The notes under the pieces: model-generated
Seen by the model: only the letters and a program-made list of their open reading frames with translations
The model's database searches: none
Told to the model about the DNA's origin: nothing
Origin: Tenacibaculum sp. 190524A02b
GTDB taxonomy: Bacteria > Bacteroidota > Bacteroidia > Flavobacteriales > Flavobacteriaceae
NCBI RefSeq assembly: GCF_964036645.1
Contig: NZ_OZ038525.1
Location: forward strand, 806,001-870,000
Length of the DNA stretch: 64,000 nucleotides
Direction of reading: 5' to 3'
Position numbers and translations under genes: made by a program
Part shown: positions 25,303-34,298 of the stretch, one piece after another
Numbering within the stretch: the stretch's first letter is position 1
How the letters are laid out: each line of letters opens with the position of its first letter

Positions 25303-26538
25303 TTGAATTTCGAGTTATTCATAGCTAAACGAATTATAGCTGGTAAAAAGTATAAAAGTAGTATATCATCTCCAATAATAAAAATTGCTACAATTGCTAT
25401 TACTTTAGGTATAGCTATTATGTTAATAGCAGTATCAATTGGTTCTGGGTTTCAAAAAAAGATTAGAGATAAAATGTCTGGTTTCAAAGGGCATATACAA
25501 GTGGTTAATTATGATAATAATAACTCTGATATATCAACTGTTCCAGTATCAAAAACTCAAGACTTTTACCCCAGTTTTACAGATATAAAAGGCATTAAAA
25601 ATGTACAAATTTATGCTAATAAATTTGGAGTTATTAGAACGGTTTCTGATTTTGAGGGGGTTATATTAAAAGGAGTTTCTGATGATTATGACTTTACTTT
25701 CTTTGAGGAATATTTAAAAGAAGGGCGTTTGCCTAATTTTAAACTAGATAGAAATAAAGAAATTTTAATATCTGAGTCAATAGCAAATAGATTAAAACTA
25801 AAATTAAAGGATACGATTCAAGTAGTATTTAGTGTTGAAAAAAGTAAAAGGCCATTTGCTATAAGAAAACCAATAATTGTAGGAATTTATAACACCGGTT
25901 TTGAGCAATTTGATAAAACAATGCTCATAGGAGATATTAGAGAGGTTCAAAGACTTAATAAGTGGGATGAGAATCAGGTAGGAGGTTTTGAAGTTTTAAT
26001 CAATGATTTTGATGAATTACAAACTAAAGGAAATGAAGTCTATAGGTCTATTGGATCTACATTAAATAGTAGTACTATAGTAGATAGTTATCCATTAATT
26101 TTTAATTGGCTAAATATATTAGATAATAATGTTTGGGTAATTATAGGAATTATGATTTTAGTAGCAGGAATAAATATGGTTACTGCATTATTAGTTTTGA
26201 TTTTAGAGCAAGTACAAATGGTAGGTACCTTAAAAGCATTAGGTAGTAGAAATTGGAGTATTAGAAAAATATTTTTATACAATGCCTCTTATTTAATCCT
26301 TAAAGGAATGCTCTATGGAAATATTATAGGATTAGCAATTTTATTTCTTCAAAAGTATGGTAACGTTATAAGTCTTAATCCAGAAAACTATTACGTATCT
26401 TCTGTGCCAGTTGATATTGACATCGTAGCAATTTTACTATTAAATATGGGAACATTGATTTTATGTTTTCTAATTTTAATAATTCCTTCATATATTATAA
26501 CTAAAATACAACCTTCAAAATCCATTAAGTTTGCCTAA
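25303..26538 (+). CDS. LolC/LolE-like ABC transporter permease (FtsX/MacB fold)
   Basis: 411 aa. It starts with TTG (MNFELFIAKRII). TM1 lies near residues 24-46. A periplasmic domain of about 200 residues follows, then three TM helices (about 268-300, 325-348, 372-402). The TM1 region reads PIIKIATIAITLGIAIMLI, followed by GSGFQKKIRDKMSGFKGHI, the standard LolC/E entry. The family extracts lipoproteins from the inner membrane together with LolD. No LolD ATPase is next to it, and a single permease in place of LolC+LolE is usual in Bacteroidota. Confidence 0.85.
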   Translation: MNFELFIAKRIIAGKKYKSSISSPIIKIATIAITLGIAIMLIAVSIGSGFQKKIRDKMSGFKGHIQVVNYDNNNSDISTVPVSKTQDFYPSFTDIKGIKNVQIYANKFGVIRTVSDFEGVILKGVSDDYDFTFFEEYLKEGRLPNFKLDRNKEILISESIANRLKLKLKDTIQVVFSVEKSKRPFAIRKPIIVGIYNTGFEQFDKTMLIGDIREVQRLNKWDENQVGGFEVLINDFDELQTKGNEVYRSIGSTLNSSTIVDSYPLIFNWLNILDNNVWVIIGIMILVAGINMVTALLVLILEQVQMVGTLKALGSRNWSIRKIFLYNASYLILKGMLYGNIIGLAILFLQKYGNVISLNPENYYVSSVPVDIDIVAILLLNMGTLILCFLILIIPSYIITKIQPSKSIKFA

Positions 26539-26587
26539 AAATCATCATAAGTTTTGTTTCTTTGCAATACAAAACTGATAACTTATA

Positions 26588-27946
26588 ATGAATTACGCTA
26601 ATAATATACTTGAAACTATAGGGAATACCCCTTTAGTAAAGCTAAATAAAGTAACAGAGGACGTAGATGCTTTAGTATTGGCAAAAGTAGAAACATTTAA
26701 TCCTGGAAATTCTGTGAAAGATAGAATGGCTTTAAAAATGATCGAAGATGCAGAGGCAGATGGTCGTTTAAAGCCTGGAGGTACTATTATTGAAGGAACA
26801 TCTGGAAATACAGGTATGGGATTGGCTTTGGCTGCTATTGTAAAAGGATACAAATGTATTTTTGTAATATCAGACAAGCAATCTAAAGAAAAGATGGATA
26901 TTCTGAGAGCAGTTGGAGCAGAAGTAGTTGTTTGTCCAACAAATGTAGAGCCTGATGATCCTCGCTCTTATTATTCAGTATCAAAAAGGTTAGGGGAAGA
27001 AACTCCTAATTCATGGTATGTAAATCAATATGATAATCCATCAAATGCACAAGCACATTATGAGCAAACTGGACCTGAAATTTGGGAACAAACTGAAGGT
27101 AAAATAACTCATTTTGTAGTTGGAGTAGGAACAGGAGGAACCGTTTCAGGTACAGCAAAATATTTAAAAGAGAAAAACCCAAACATTAAAATATGGGGAG
27201 TTGATACTTATGGTTCTGTATTTAAAAAATATCATGAAACAGGAATTTTTGACGAGAATGAAATATATCCATATATAACCGAAGGTATTGGAGAAGATAT
27301 TTTACCAAAAAATGTTGATTTTAGTTTGATTGATGGATTTACTAAGGTAACTGATAAAGATGCAGCTATTTATACCCGTAAAATAGCAAAAGAAGAAGGT
27401 ATTTTTGTTGGGAATTCAGCAGGTTCAGCTATAAAAGGTTTATTACAGTTAAAAGACGAATTTAAACCAAATGATGTTATAGTAGTCTTATTCCATGATC
27501 ATGGAAGTCGTTATGTAGGAAAAATGTTTAATGATGACTGGATGCGTGATAGAGGATTTTTAGAAGAAGATGTAACAACGGCAGAAGACTTAATAAAATC
27601 ACATATAGATAAACCATTAGTAACAGTTCAAACAGAGGAATTAGTATCACATGCTATTGAAAGAATGCGTGCTTTTAAAATTTCTCAAATACCTGTAAAA
27701 GATATTAATGGTTTTGTTGGTTCTGTAGATGAATCTGTTTTATTACATAGTTATTTAGAGGATAAAAATGTAGCAGACAAACCGATTAAAGATATAATGG
27801 GAGCTAAATACCCAATTGTAGAAAAAGGAACTTCAATAGAAAACGTATCAAAATTGATTACAAAAGAAAATCAAGCTGTATTAGTTGATTTAGGAAAAGG
27901 TAATTATCATATAGTAACTAAATATGATATTATTAACGCTATATAA
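26588..27946 (+). CDS. Cystathionine beta-synthase-type PLP enzyme with CBS pair
   Basis: 452 aa. The fold type II PLP domain spans about residues 1-320, with the Schiff-base lysine in GNSVKDRMALKM (Lys44), the phosphate loop EGTSGNTGMGLALA, and GVGTGGTVSGTAKYL. The C-terminal part (about 335-452) is a pair of CBS domains (VSHAIERMRAFKISQIPV, ENVSKLITKENQAVLV). This layout is cystathionine beta-synthase, which joins serine and homocysteine; cysteine synthase activity is possible too. A bidirectional terminator follows. Confidence 0.88.
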   Translation: MNYANNILETIGNTPLVKLNKVTEDVDALVLAKVETFNPGNSVKDRMALKMIEDAEADGRLKPGGTIIEGTSGNTGMGLALAAIVKGYKCIFVISDKQSKEKMDILRAVGAEVVVCPTNVEPDDPRSYYSVSKRLGEETPNSWYVNQYDNPSNAQAHYEQTGPEIWEQTEGKITHFVVGVGTGGTVSGTAKYLKEKNPNIKIWGVDTYGSVFKKYHETGIFDENEIYPYITEGIGEDILPKNVDFSLIDGFTKVTDKDAAIYTRKIAKEEGIFVGNSAGSAIKGLLQLKDEFKPNDVIVVLFHDHGSRYVGKMFNDDWMRDRGFLEEDVTTAEDLIKSHIDKPLVTVQTEELVSHAIERMRAFKISQIPVKDINGFVGSVDESVLLHSYLEDKNVADKPIKDIMGAKYPIVEKGTSIENVSKLITKENQAVLVDLGKGNYHIVTKYDIINAI

Positions 27947-27968
27947 TAGTATTTAGTAAATAAAATTT

Positions 27969-28000
27969 AAAGGGCTGTTTTTTTAAGACAGCCCTTTTGA
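27969..28000. terminator. Bidirectional terminator
   Basis: AAAGGGCTGT and ACAGCCCTTT pair around a short AT loop, with T-rich DNA on both strands. It ends the CBS gene and the convergent peptide gene. Confidence 0.8.
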
Positions 28001-28003
28001 ATT

Positions 28004-28204
28004 TTAACTTTCTTCATTACAAGTGTAAACTTGAGGGCATGCAATTAAAGTTTGGCAGTAAAAAGGACCAGTAACACGACCAGCACAATCACAACCACAT
28101 TTGCCAAGATCCTTTCCATTGAAAGAAATACCTCCATTAAGTTCTTTTTGTTGTTGTTTGGTTAAAATACTTACACCATTAATGTTTAAAAAAGTGTTTT
28201 TCAT
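28004..28204 (-). CDS. GG-leader cysteine-rich peptide precursor, 66 aa
   Basis: ATG at 28204; the longer frame to 28282 is not used. The leader has MKNTFLNINGVSILTKQQQK then ELNGG (residues 21-25), matching double-glycine leaders of Bacteroidota. The core (about 41 residues) contains six cysteines in the pattern CGCDC...YC...AC...TC. It would make three disulfides or serve as a modified peptide. No processing enzyme or C39 transporter lies nearby; CBS and grpE flank it. Its leader differs from the MLKNI type of the other two, so it may belong to another subfamily. Confidence 0.7.
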   Translation of the reverse strand: MKNTFLNINGVSILTKQQQKELNGGISFNGKDLGKCGCDCAGRVTGPFYCQTLIACPQVYTCNEES

Positions 28205-28326
28205 AATAAATAGGAGTTTAAAGTTTTTATAAAATGTTTGATTAGCCATAAAAATAGAAACTAAAACTGTTAAAAAAAACACAAATGATAGCGTGGGTGA
28301 GTTAAATGTGGCATATCAAAATAGTA

Positions 28327-28341
28327 ATGTCAATATGACAT
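28327..28341. promoter_or_regulatory. Palindrome upstream of grpE
   Basis: ATGTCA-ATA-TGACAT, perfect 6-bp arms, 12 bp upstream of the -24 element of a sigma54-like promoter. A plausible heat-shock regulator or activator site; not a CIRCE element. Confidence 0.45.
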
Positions 28342-28352
28342 AAATTAAGGAA

Positions 28353-28367
28353 TGGCAGTATTCTTGT
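28353..28367 (+). promoter_or_regulatory. Sigma54-like -24/-12 promoter of grpE-dnaJ
   Basis: TGGCAGTATTCTTGT matches TGGCAC-N5-TTGC with the exact 10-bp spacing between GG and the -12 G; the final C is T. The predicted start is about 28379, 27 bp before the grpE ATG. Confidence 0.5.
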
Positions 28368-28405
28368 AAAAAAGAAAGCATAAAATAAAAAGAAACGAAT
28401 TTACA

Positions 28406-28978
28406 ATGAGTAAAGATCAATATACTAAAGAAGACGAATTAAAAGATGCTATGGAAAACATAGATGTAGAAGGGAATAATGAAGAAATAAAAGAAAAATC
28501 AGAAGAGAAGGAGGCTGATTCAGAAAAAGAAGAGCCTACAGCAGAAGAGTTAATTCAAGCTGAAAAAGATAAATACCTACGGTTATTTGCTGAATTTGAA
28601 AACTACAAAAAACGTACAACAAGAGAAAGAATAGAGTTATTTAAAACAGCTAGTCAAGAATTAATGACAGCTTTACTGCCAATTATGGACGATTTTGATA
28701 GAGGGTTGGCAGAAATAAAAAAATCGGAAGATTCTGAATTATTAAAAGGGATGGAGCTTATAAGTAACAAACTTAAAAACACTTTAACCCAAAAAGGTTT
28801 AACAGAAATAGAAGTAAAACCAGGTGATGATTTTGATTCTGAAGTGCATGATGCAATAACTCAAATACCAGCACCATCTGATGATTTAAAAGGAAAAATT
28901 ATTGATTGTGTAGAGAAAGGATATAAACTTGGAGAGAAAGTTATTCGTCATCCAAAAGTAGTTATAGGACAAGCGTAA
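28406..28978 (+). CDS. grpE: Heat-shock nucleotide exchange factor GrpE
   Basis: 190 aa. An acidic, disordered N-terminus (residues 1-45, Glu/Lys rich) precedes a long helix with KDKYLRLFAEFENYKKRT, the GrpE signature. TALLPIMDDFDRGLAEI, LTQKGLTEIEVKPGDDFD and CVEKGYKLGEKVIRHPKVVIGQ complete the family. It releases ADP from DnaK. dnaJ follows 69 bp downstream; the gap holds complementary AT-rich repeats (TTAATTGTTAATTGTCAATTG-type against CAATTATCAATTATC), able to form a hairpin that could tune dnaJ expression. Confidence 0.95.
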   Translation: MSKDQYTKEDELKDAMENIDVEGNNEEIKEKSEEKEADSEKEEPTAEELIQAEKDKYLRLFAEFENYKKRTTRERIELFKTASQELMTALLPIMDDFDRGLAEIKKSEDSELLKGMELISNKLKNTLTQKGLTEIEVKPGDDFDSEVHDAITQIPAPSDDLKGKIIDCVEKGYKLGEKVIRHPKVVIGQA

Positions 28979-29047
28979 ACAATTAATAATTCAATTATCA
29001 ATTATCACTGTTTTTATTGTTAATTGTTAATTGTCAATTGAAACAAA

Positions 29048-30172
29048 ATGGCAAAACAAGATTATTACGAAATATTAGGAATATCAAAATCAGCTTCACA
29101 ATCAGAGATTAAAAAAGCCTATAGAAAAATGGCTATTAAATATCATCCAGATAAAAATCCAGATGATAAAGGAGCAGAGGAGAAGTTTAAGTTAGCGGCT
29201 GAAGCTTATGAAGTTTTGAGTGATGAAAATAAGAAAGCTCGTTACGATCAATACGGACATGCAGCCTTTGAAGGTGGTCATGGAGGTTTCGGTGGCGGAG
29301 GCATGAATATGGATGACATATTCAGTCAGTTTGGAGATATTTTTGGTGGTGCTTTTGGAGGCGGTTTCGGAGGCTTTGGCGGAGGAGGCCAACGTCAAGC
29401 AAGAGTAAAAGGAAGTAACTTAAGAATTCGTGTAAAGTTAACTTTAGAAGACATTGCCAACGGAGTTGAGAAAAAAGTAAAGGTTAGAAGAAAAGTACAA
29501 GCAGAAGGTGTAACTTATAAAACATGTCCAACTTGTAATGGTAGTGGGCAGCAAATGAGAGTTACTAATACGATATTGGGTAGAATGCAAACCGCAACTA
29601 CTTGTAGTCACTGTCAAGGAGCTGGAGAAATTTTAGATAAAAAACCATCAGGTGCAGATGCACAAGGAATGGTGGTAAAAGAAGAAACAGTATCAATTAA
29701 TATTCCAGAAGGAGTAACGGAAGGTGTTCAGTTAAAAGTAGGAGGTAAAGGAAATGAAGCACCAGGAAGAAATTCTATTTCAGGAGACTTATTAGTATTA
29801 ATAGAAGAAGTAAAACATGAAACTTTAAAAAGAGAAGGAAGTAATATTCATTATGATTTATATGTGAACTTCTCTGAAGCTGTTTTAGGAGTCTCAAAAG
29901 AAATTGAAACGGTTACTGGTAAAGTAAAAATTAAAATTGAACCTGGTACACAATCAGGAAAAATATTAAGATTAAAAGGTAAGGGATTGCCAAGTATTGA
30001 ACGTTATGGTAATGGAGACTTTCTAATTCATATAAATGTATGGACGCCTCAGGAGTTAACAAAGGATCAGCGTAAATTCTTTGAACAAATGAAGGAAGAT
30101 GATAATTTTAGTCCCAACCCACAAAAATCAGACAAATCATTTTTTGAGAAAGTAAAAGATATGTTTTCTTAA
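29048..30172 (+). CDS. dnaJ: Chaperone DnaJ with a reduced zinc region
   Basis: 374 aa. The J-domain (residues 1-65) contains the HPD motif in [12 protein letters not shown] Gly-rich stretch follows (about 75-115). The cysteine-rich region has only two CXXCXGXG motifs (CPTCNGSG and CSHCQGAG) instead of four; by position they correspond to motifs 2 and 3 (zinc centre II), while the pair forming centre I is absent. The C-terminal substrate domains are intact ([39 protein letters not shown]). This short form is, from memory, usual in Flavobacteriia. It works with DnaK and the adjacent GrpE. Confidence 0.95.
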   Translation: MAKQDYYEILGISKSASQSEIKKAYRKMAIKYHPDKNPDDKGAEEKFKLAAEAYEVLSDENKKARYDQYGHAAFEGGHGGFGGGGMNMDDIFSQFGDIFGGAFGGGFGGFGGGGQRQARVKGSNLRIRVKLTLEDIANGVEKKVKVRRKVQAEGVTYKTCPTCNGSGQQMRVTNTILGRMQTATTCSHCQGAGEILDKKPSGADAQGMVVKEETVSINIPEGVTEGVQLKVGGKGNEAPGRNSISGDLLVLIEEVKHETLKREGSNIHYDLYVNFSEAVLGVSKEIETVTGKVKIKIEPGTQSGKILRLKGKGLPSIERYGNGDFLIHINVWTPQELTKDQRKFFEQMKEDDNFSPNPQKSDKSFFEKVKDMFS

Positions 30173-30187
30173 AAAAATAAAATTTTG

Positions 30188-30219
30188 TTTGGTAAGAATT
30201 AAATAAAGTTATAAATTTG
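30188..30219 (+). promoter_or_regulatory. Promoter of small RNA copy 1
   Basis: TTTG at 30188-30191, a 20-bp spacer, then TAAATTTG at 30212-30219: an exact match to the Bacteroidota -33/-7 promoter. Confidence 0.75.
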
Positions 30220-30224
30220 TAGTG

Positions 30225-30296
30225 TCTAGGAGACGTCCTAGATACTTTTTCTTTTTCATAGCAATTTTCCCGCTCAAATTTTTGAGTGGGTTTTTT
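30225..30296 (+). ncRNA. Candidate small RNA, copy 1 (Flavo-1-like?)
   Basis: About 72 nt with two hairpins: TCTAGG/CCTAGA (loop AGACGT) and a terminator CCCGCTCAAA/TTTGAGTGGG followed by T6. Between them is a pyrimidine-rich single strand (ACTTTTTCTTTTTC). There is no ORF. It has its own perfect promoter, so it is transcribed independently of dnaJ, and it is identical to copy 2, 232 bp downstream. It might belong to the Flavo-1 RNA motif known from Flavobacteria; I cannot confirm that without a covariance model. Confidence 0.65.
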
Positions 30297-30418
30297 ATTT
30301 TCCAGCAAACCAAATTTTGTGTTTCTATTAGCTATTAAATAATACTCCTTTTTAAAAACAAGTTATTTGTTTGACAATTAGGTTTTTACTTTTTTGTACC
30401 CAAAAAAAGTAAAAAAAC

Positions 30419-30451
30419 TTTGTTACTGTAATAAATAATTATGTATATTTG
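30419..30451 (+). promoter_or_regulatory. Promoter of small RNA copy 2
   Basis: TTTG at 30419-30422, a 21-bp spacer, then TATATTTG at 30444-30451. The sequence differs from the copy 1 promoter while the elements are kept, which argues that both are functional. Confidence 0.75.
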
Positions 30452-30456
30452 TAGTG

Positions 30457-30528
30457 TCTAGGAGACGTCCTAGATACTTTTTCTTTTTCATAGCAATTTT
30501 CCCGCTCAAATTTTTGAGTGGGTTTTTT
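30457..30528 (+). ncRNA. Candidate small RNA, copy 2
   Basis: Identical to copy 1 over about 82 bp including both hairpins and the terminator, while the DNA between the copies is unrelated. It ends 26 bp before the 5' end of rnpB. Read-through could feed RNase P RNA synthesis, since no separate rnpB promoter is obvious. Confidence 0.65.
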
Positions 30529-30554
30529 TATGAAAGAAGAGACATACAAAATTT

Positions 30555-30862
30555 AGCAGCTCTATCTTATCGACTTATTGTAAAATAAGTAGGAAAGTCC
30601 GGACACCACAGAGTAAGCATAGCGGATAACATCCGTCCAGTGTAAACTGAGGACAAGTGCAACAGAAAGAATGTACAGGTAATGCTGTAGTGAAATCAGG
30701 TAAACTCTATGCGGTGCAATGCCACGTATATTAGAGTATGAGTGTTACTCGCACGATTCTAAGGGGTGGGCAGATTGATTTTATGAGTAATTATAAAACT
30801 AGATAAATGATAAGAGCCTTTTTTAAAGGATACAGAATCCGGCTTATTGAGCTGCTTTTTTT
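30555..30862 (+). ncRNA. rnpB: RNase P RNA
   Basis: The catalytic RNA for tRNA 5' maturation. The P1 arms AGCAGCTC (30555) and GAGCTGCT (30849-30856) pair perfectly, and T7 follows. The conserved cores are clear: AGGAAAGTCCGGAC near the 5' side, AACAGAAAGAATGTACAGG, AATGCTGTAGTGAAAT, AACTCTATGCGGTGCAATGCC, ACTAGATAAATGATAAGAGCC, and GGATACAGAATCCGGCTTA near the 3' side. The order is that of bacterial type A RNase P RNA. Confidence 0.93.
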
Positions 30863-31220
30863 ACTTTTACTACCTTATTTAGAATTGTTTAAAATAACTT
30901 AAACAACTCATAAATGTATCAGGATTATTATATCGTTAATATTTTAACTTTTATTTTGTTTTTTGTTGTTGAATTATTGTTTTAGGTGAAAATAAATATG
31001 TTTTATTTAATGTTATTGCTATATCGTTGTCAATTTTTTAATTACATCTCAAAATTGTACTTTTGCAAGGCAAAAATTAACAGATAAACATATATTACTT
31101 ATGCTTTATTCACTTTAGAAATAAATAATATAAGTAATGTAACAATTTATGGGTTAATAAATGACAATAAGAAATTATTTACTGTTTATTATCCATTAAT
31201 ATTTAAAAGATTCCTATAAT
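30863..31220. other. Intergenic AT-rich region with acnB promoter
   Basis: No gene is seen. TACTTTTG at 31058-31065 fits the -7 element and implies an acnB leader of about 150 nt. No hairpin resembling a riboswitch was recognised. Confidence 0.45.
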
Positions 31221-33998
31221 ATGAATACCTATCAAGATTACATCAAGGAAATTGAAGCAAGAAAAGCTCAAGGACTTAATCCAAAGCCAATTGATGGAGC
31301 AGAGTTATTAAGCGAAATTATTGCGCAAATTAAAGATTTAAACAATCCAAATCGTGAAGATTCTCTTAAGTTTTTTATTTATAACACTTTACCAGGTACA
31401 ACAAGTGCAGCAGGTGTAAAAGCTAAATTTTTAAAAGAAATTATTCTTGGTGAATCGGTAGTTAAAGAAATATCTGTAGCTTTTGCTTTTGAGCAATTGT
31501 CTCATATGAAAGGAGGACCTTCAGTAGAAGTATTACTTGATTTAGCTTTAGGAAATGATGAAAGTATAGCTAAAGAAGCGGCTAACGTTTTAAAAACTCA
31601 AGTATTCTTATACGAAGCAGATACTGAGCGTTTAGAAAAAGCAATGAATGCAGGAAGTACAATTGCTAAAGATATTATAGAAAGTTATGCAAAGGCAGAG
31701 TTTTTTACCAAATTACCTGAAGTAGAAGAGGAGATTAAGGTAGTTACTTATGTTGCTGGAATTGGAGATATTTCTACAGATTTATTATCACCTGGAGCAG
31801 ATGCACACTCTAGATCAGATCGTGAATTACATGGACAATCTATTTTTGAGCATAATAAAGATATGCAAAAAGAAGTATTGGCACTTAAAGAGCAACACCC
31901 TGATAAACGAGTGATGTTAATAGCAGATAAAGGAACAATGGGAGTAGGGTCTTCAAGAATGTCAGGTGTAAATAATGTTGCTTTGTGGACAGGTATTTCT
32001 TCAAGTCCATATGTACCATTTATTAATATAGCTCCAGTAATTGCTGGTACTAATGGTATTGCACCAATTTTCTTAACTACAGTAGGAGTAACTGGTGGTA
32101 TTGGTATTGATTTAAAGAATTGGGTAAAGCAAAAAGATGCAGAAGGAAATACAATAGTAGATGAAGATGGAGAGCCAATCTTAAAAGAAGAGTATTCTGT
32201 AGCTACAGGTACAGTTCTTACTATAAATACAAAAACAAAAAAATTATATAACGGAGATAAAGAATTAAAAGATATTTCTACTGCTTTAACACCACCAAAA
32301 ATGGAGTTTATTAAAGCTGGAGGTTCTTATGCGGTGGTTTTCGGTAAGAAATTACAAACCTTTGCTTGTAAAGTTTTAGGAATAGAGGTGCCTCAAGTGT
32401 ATGCGCCTTCAAAAGAAATTTCTATTGAAGGGCAAGGGTTAACTGCTGTAGAAAAAATATTTAATAAAAATGCAGTAGGAACTACACCAGGAAAAACATT
32501 ACATGCTGGTTCTAATGTAAGAGTTGAAGTAAATATTGTAGGGTCTCAAGATACTACAGGATTAATGACTTCTCAGGAATTAGAAATGATGGCAGCTACT
32601 GTAATTTCTCCAATTGTAGATACAGGTTACCAATCAGGATGTCATACAGCCTCAGTTTGGGATGATAAGTCTAAGGCTAACATACCAAGGTTAATGAAGT
32701 TTATGAACGATTTTGGGTTAATTACGGCTCGTGATCCTAAAGGAAAGTATCATGCAATGACGGATGTTATTCATAAAGTATTAAATGATATTGCAGTAGA
32801 TGATTGGGATGTAATTATTGGTGGAGATTCACATACACGTATGGCAAAAGGAGTTGCCTTTGGAGCAGATTCAGGAACTGTTGCTTTAGCATTAGCTACA
32901 GGAGAGGCAACAATGCCAATTCCAGAATCTGTTAAGGTTACGTTTAAAGGAGAAATGAAACCTTATATGGATTTCCGCGATGTGGTTCATGCAACTCAAG
33001 AGCAGATGTTAACTCAATTTGAAGGAGAGAATGTTTTTCAAGGAAAAATTATTGAAGTACATATTGGTACGTTAACTTCAGATCAGGCATTTACATTTAC
33101 AGATTGGACAGCTGAAATGAAAGCAAAAGCATCTATCTGTATTTCTGAAGAAGAAACCTTAATTGAATCATTAAAAATCTCTAGAGATCGTATTCAAATT
33201 ATGATTGATAAAGGGATGGATAACCCAAAACAAGATCTTAAAGGATTAGTAGATAAAGCTAATAATAGAATTCAAGAATTGCAGTCTGGTTCTAAGCCAG
33301 CTTTAAAGCCGGATGCAGATGCTAAATATTATGCGGAAGTTGTTATTGATTTAGATAAGATTGTTGAACCAATGATTGCAGATCCAGATGTAAATAATGA
33401 AGATGTGTCTAAGCGTTATACGCATGATAATATTCAACCATTATCTTTTTATGGAGGAACTAAAAAAGTAGATTTAGGTTTTGTTGGTTCATGTATGGTG
33501 CATAAAGGAGATATGCAAATATTAGCGCAAATGCTTAAAAACGTAGAAGCTCAAAAAGGAGAAGTAGAATTTAAAGCACCTTTAGTTGTTGCACCACCTA
33601 CATATAATATTGTTGATGAATTAAAAACTGAAGGAGATTGGGAAGTTCTAGAGAAGTATGCAGGATTTGTATTTGATGATAGCGCTCCAAAAGCAGTTGC
33701 AAGAACCAAGTATGAAAATAAATTATACTTAGAGCGTCCAGGATGTAGCTTATGTATGGGAAATCAAGAAAAAGCGGAGCCAGGAGATACGGTAATGGCT
33801 ACTTCAACTCGTTTATTCCAAGGAAGAGTAGTAAGAGATACTGAAGCTAAAAAAGGTGAATCTTTATTATCTTCTACACCTGTAGTTGTTTTATCTTGTA
33901 TATTAGGAAGAACACCTACTATGGAAGAATATGAAGCAGCTGTAGAGGGTATTGTCTTAACTAAGTTTAAACCATCTCAAAAGAAATTAGTAAGCTAA
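31221..33998 (+). CDS. acnB: Aconitate hydratase B / 2-methylisocitrate dehydratase
   Basis: 925 aa. It interconverts citrate and isocitrate in the TCA cycle. The N-terminal HEAT-like AcnB domain (residues 1-155) is typical of AcnB and absent from AcnA. Cluster-binding motifs include SGCHTASVW and ERPGCSLCMGNQEKAEPGD. DSHTRMAKGVAFGADSG and LGRTPTMEEYEAAV near the end are AcnB landmarks. An AcnA-type enzyme lies 2.1 kb downstream. A terminator follows at 34026. Confidence 0.96.
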   Translation: MNTYQDYIKEIEARKAQGLNPKPIDGAELLSEIIAQIKDLNNPNREDSLKFFIYNTLPGTTSAAGVKAKFLKEIILGESVVKEISVAFAFEQLSHMKGGPSVEVLLDLALGNDESIAKEAANVLKTQVFLYEADTERLEKAMNAGSTIAKDIIESYAKAEFFTKLPEVEEEIKVVTYVAGIGDISTDLLSPGADAHSRSDRELHGQSIFEHNKDMQKEVLALKEQHPDKRVMLIADKGTMGVGSSRMSGVNNVALWTGISSSPYVPFINIAPVIAGTNGIAPIFLTTVGVTGGIGIDLKNWVKQKDAEGNTIVDEDGEPILKEEYSVATGTVLTINTKTKKLYNGDKELKDISTALTPPKMEFIKAGGSYAVVFGKKLQTFACKVLGIEVPQVYAPSKEISIEGQGLTAVEKIFNKNAVGTTPGKTLHAGSNVRVEVNIVGSQDTTGLMTSQELEMMAATVISPIVDTGYQSGCHTASVWDDKSKANIPRLMKFMNDFGLITARDPKGKYHAMTDVIHKVLNDIAVDDWDVIIGGDSHTRMAKGVAFGADSGTVALALATGEATMPIPESVKVTFKGEMKPYMDFRDVVHATQEQMLTQFEGENVFQGKIIEVHIGTLTSDQAFTFTDWTAEMKAKASICISEEETLIESLKISRDRIQIMIDKGMDNPKQDLKGLVDKANNRIQELQSGSKPALKPDADAKYYAEVVIDLDKIVEPMIADPDVNNEDVSKRYTHDNIQPLSFYGGTKKVDLGFVGSCMVHKGDMQILAQMLKNVEAQKGEVEFKAPLVVAPPTYNIVDELKTEGDWEVLEKYAGFVFDDSAPKAVARTKYENKLYLERPGCSLCMGNQEKAEPGDTVMATSTRLFQGRVVRDTEAKKGESLLSSTPVVVLSCILGRTPTMEEYEAAVEGIVLTKFKPSQKKLVS

Positions 33999-34025
33999 TC
34001 TAATTGTCTTTTTATAAATATAGAA

Positions 34026-34055
34026 AAGTCTGAGTGTATGCTCAGGCTTTTTTTT
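34026..34055 (+). terminator. Terminator after acnB
   Basis: AAGTCTGAG and CTCAGGCTT pair with one G-T, followed by eight or more T. Confidence 0.75.
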
Positions 34056-34298
34056 GTAATAAATTTACTGTTGTATAAAAGGTTTATTTGTTTTTTAAAG
34101 GTTAAGATCTTACATTTACACTGGCTATAAAATGGGATATAAATTGACTAACTAATAATTGCTAGGGTTGCTATTTTTTTAATATCTGACTAGATATAAG
34201 TATACAAAGTATCTAACCAAAAATATTAAAAACTTTCGATCTAAGCCATCGAGGAAATGAATTCTTGGCTATTCTCTAGAGATTAAAATTGTTTTATT

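Noticed and set aside
30215..30528. 6S RNA or tmRNA for the repeated unit
   Set aside because: At about 72 nt it is far too short, and it has no open-bubble duplex or tRNA-like end.
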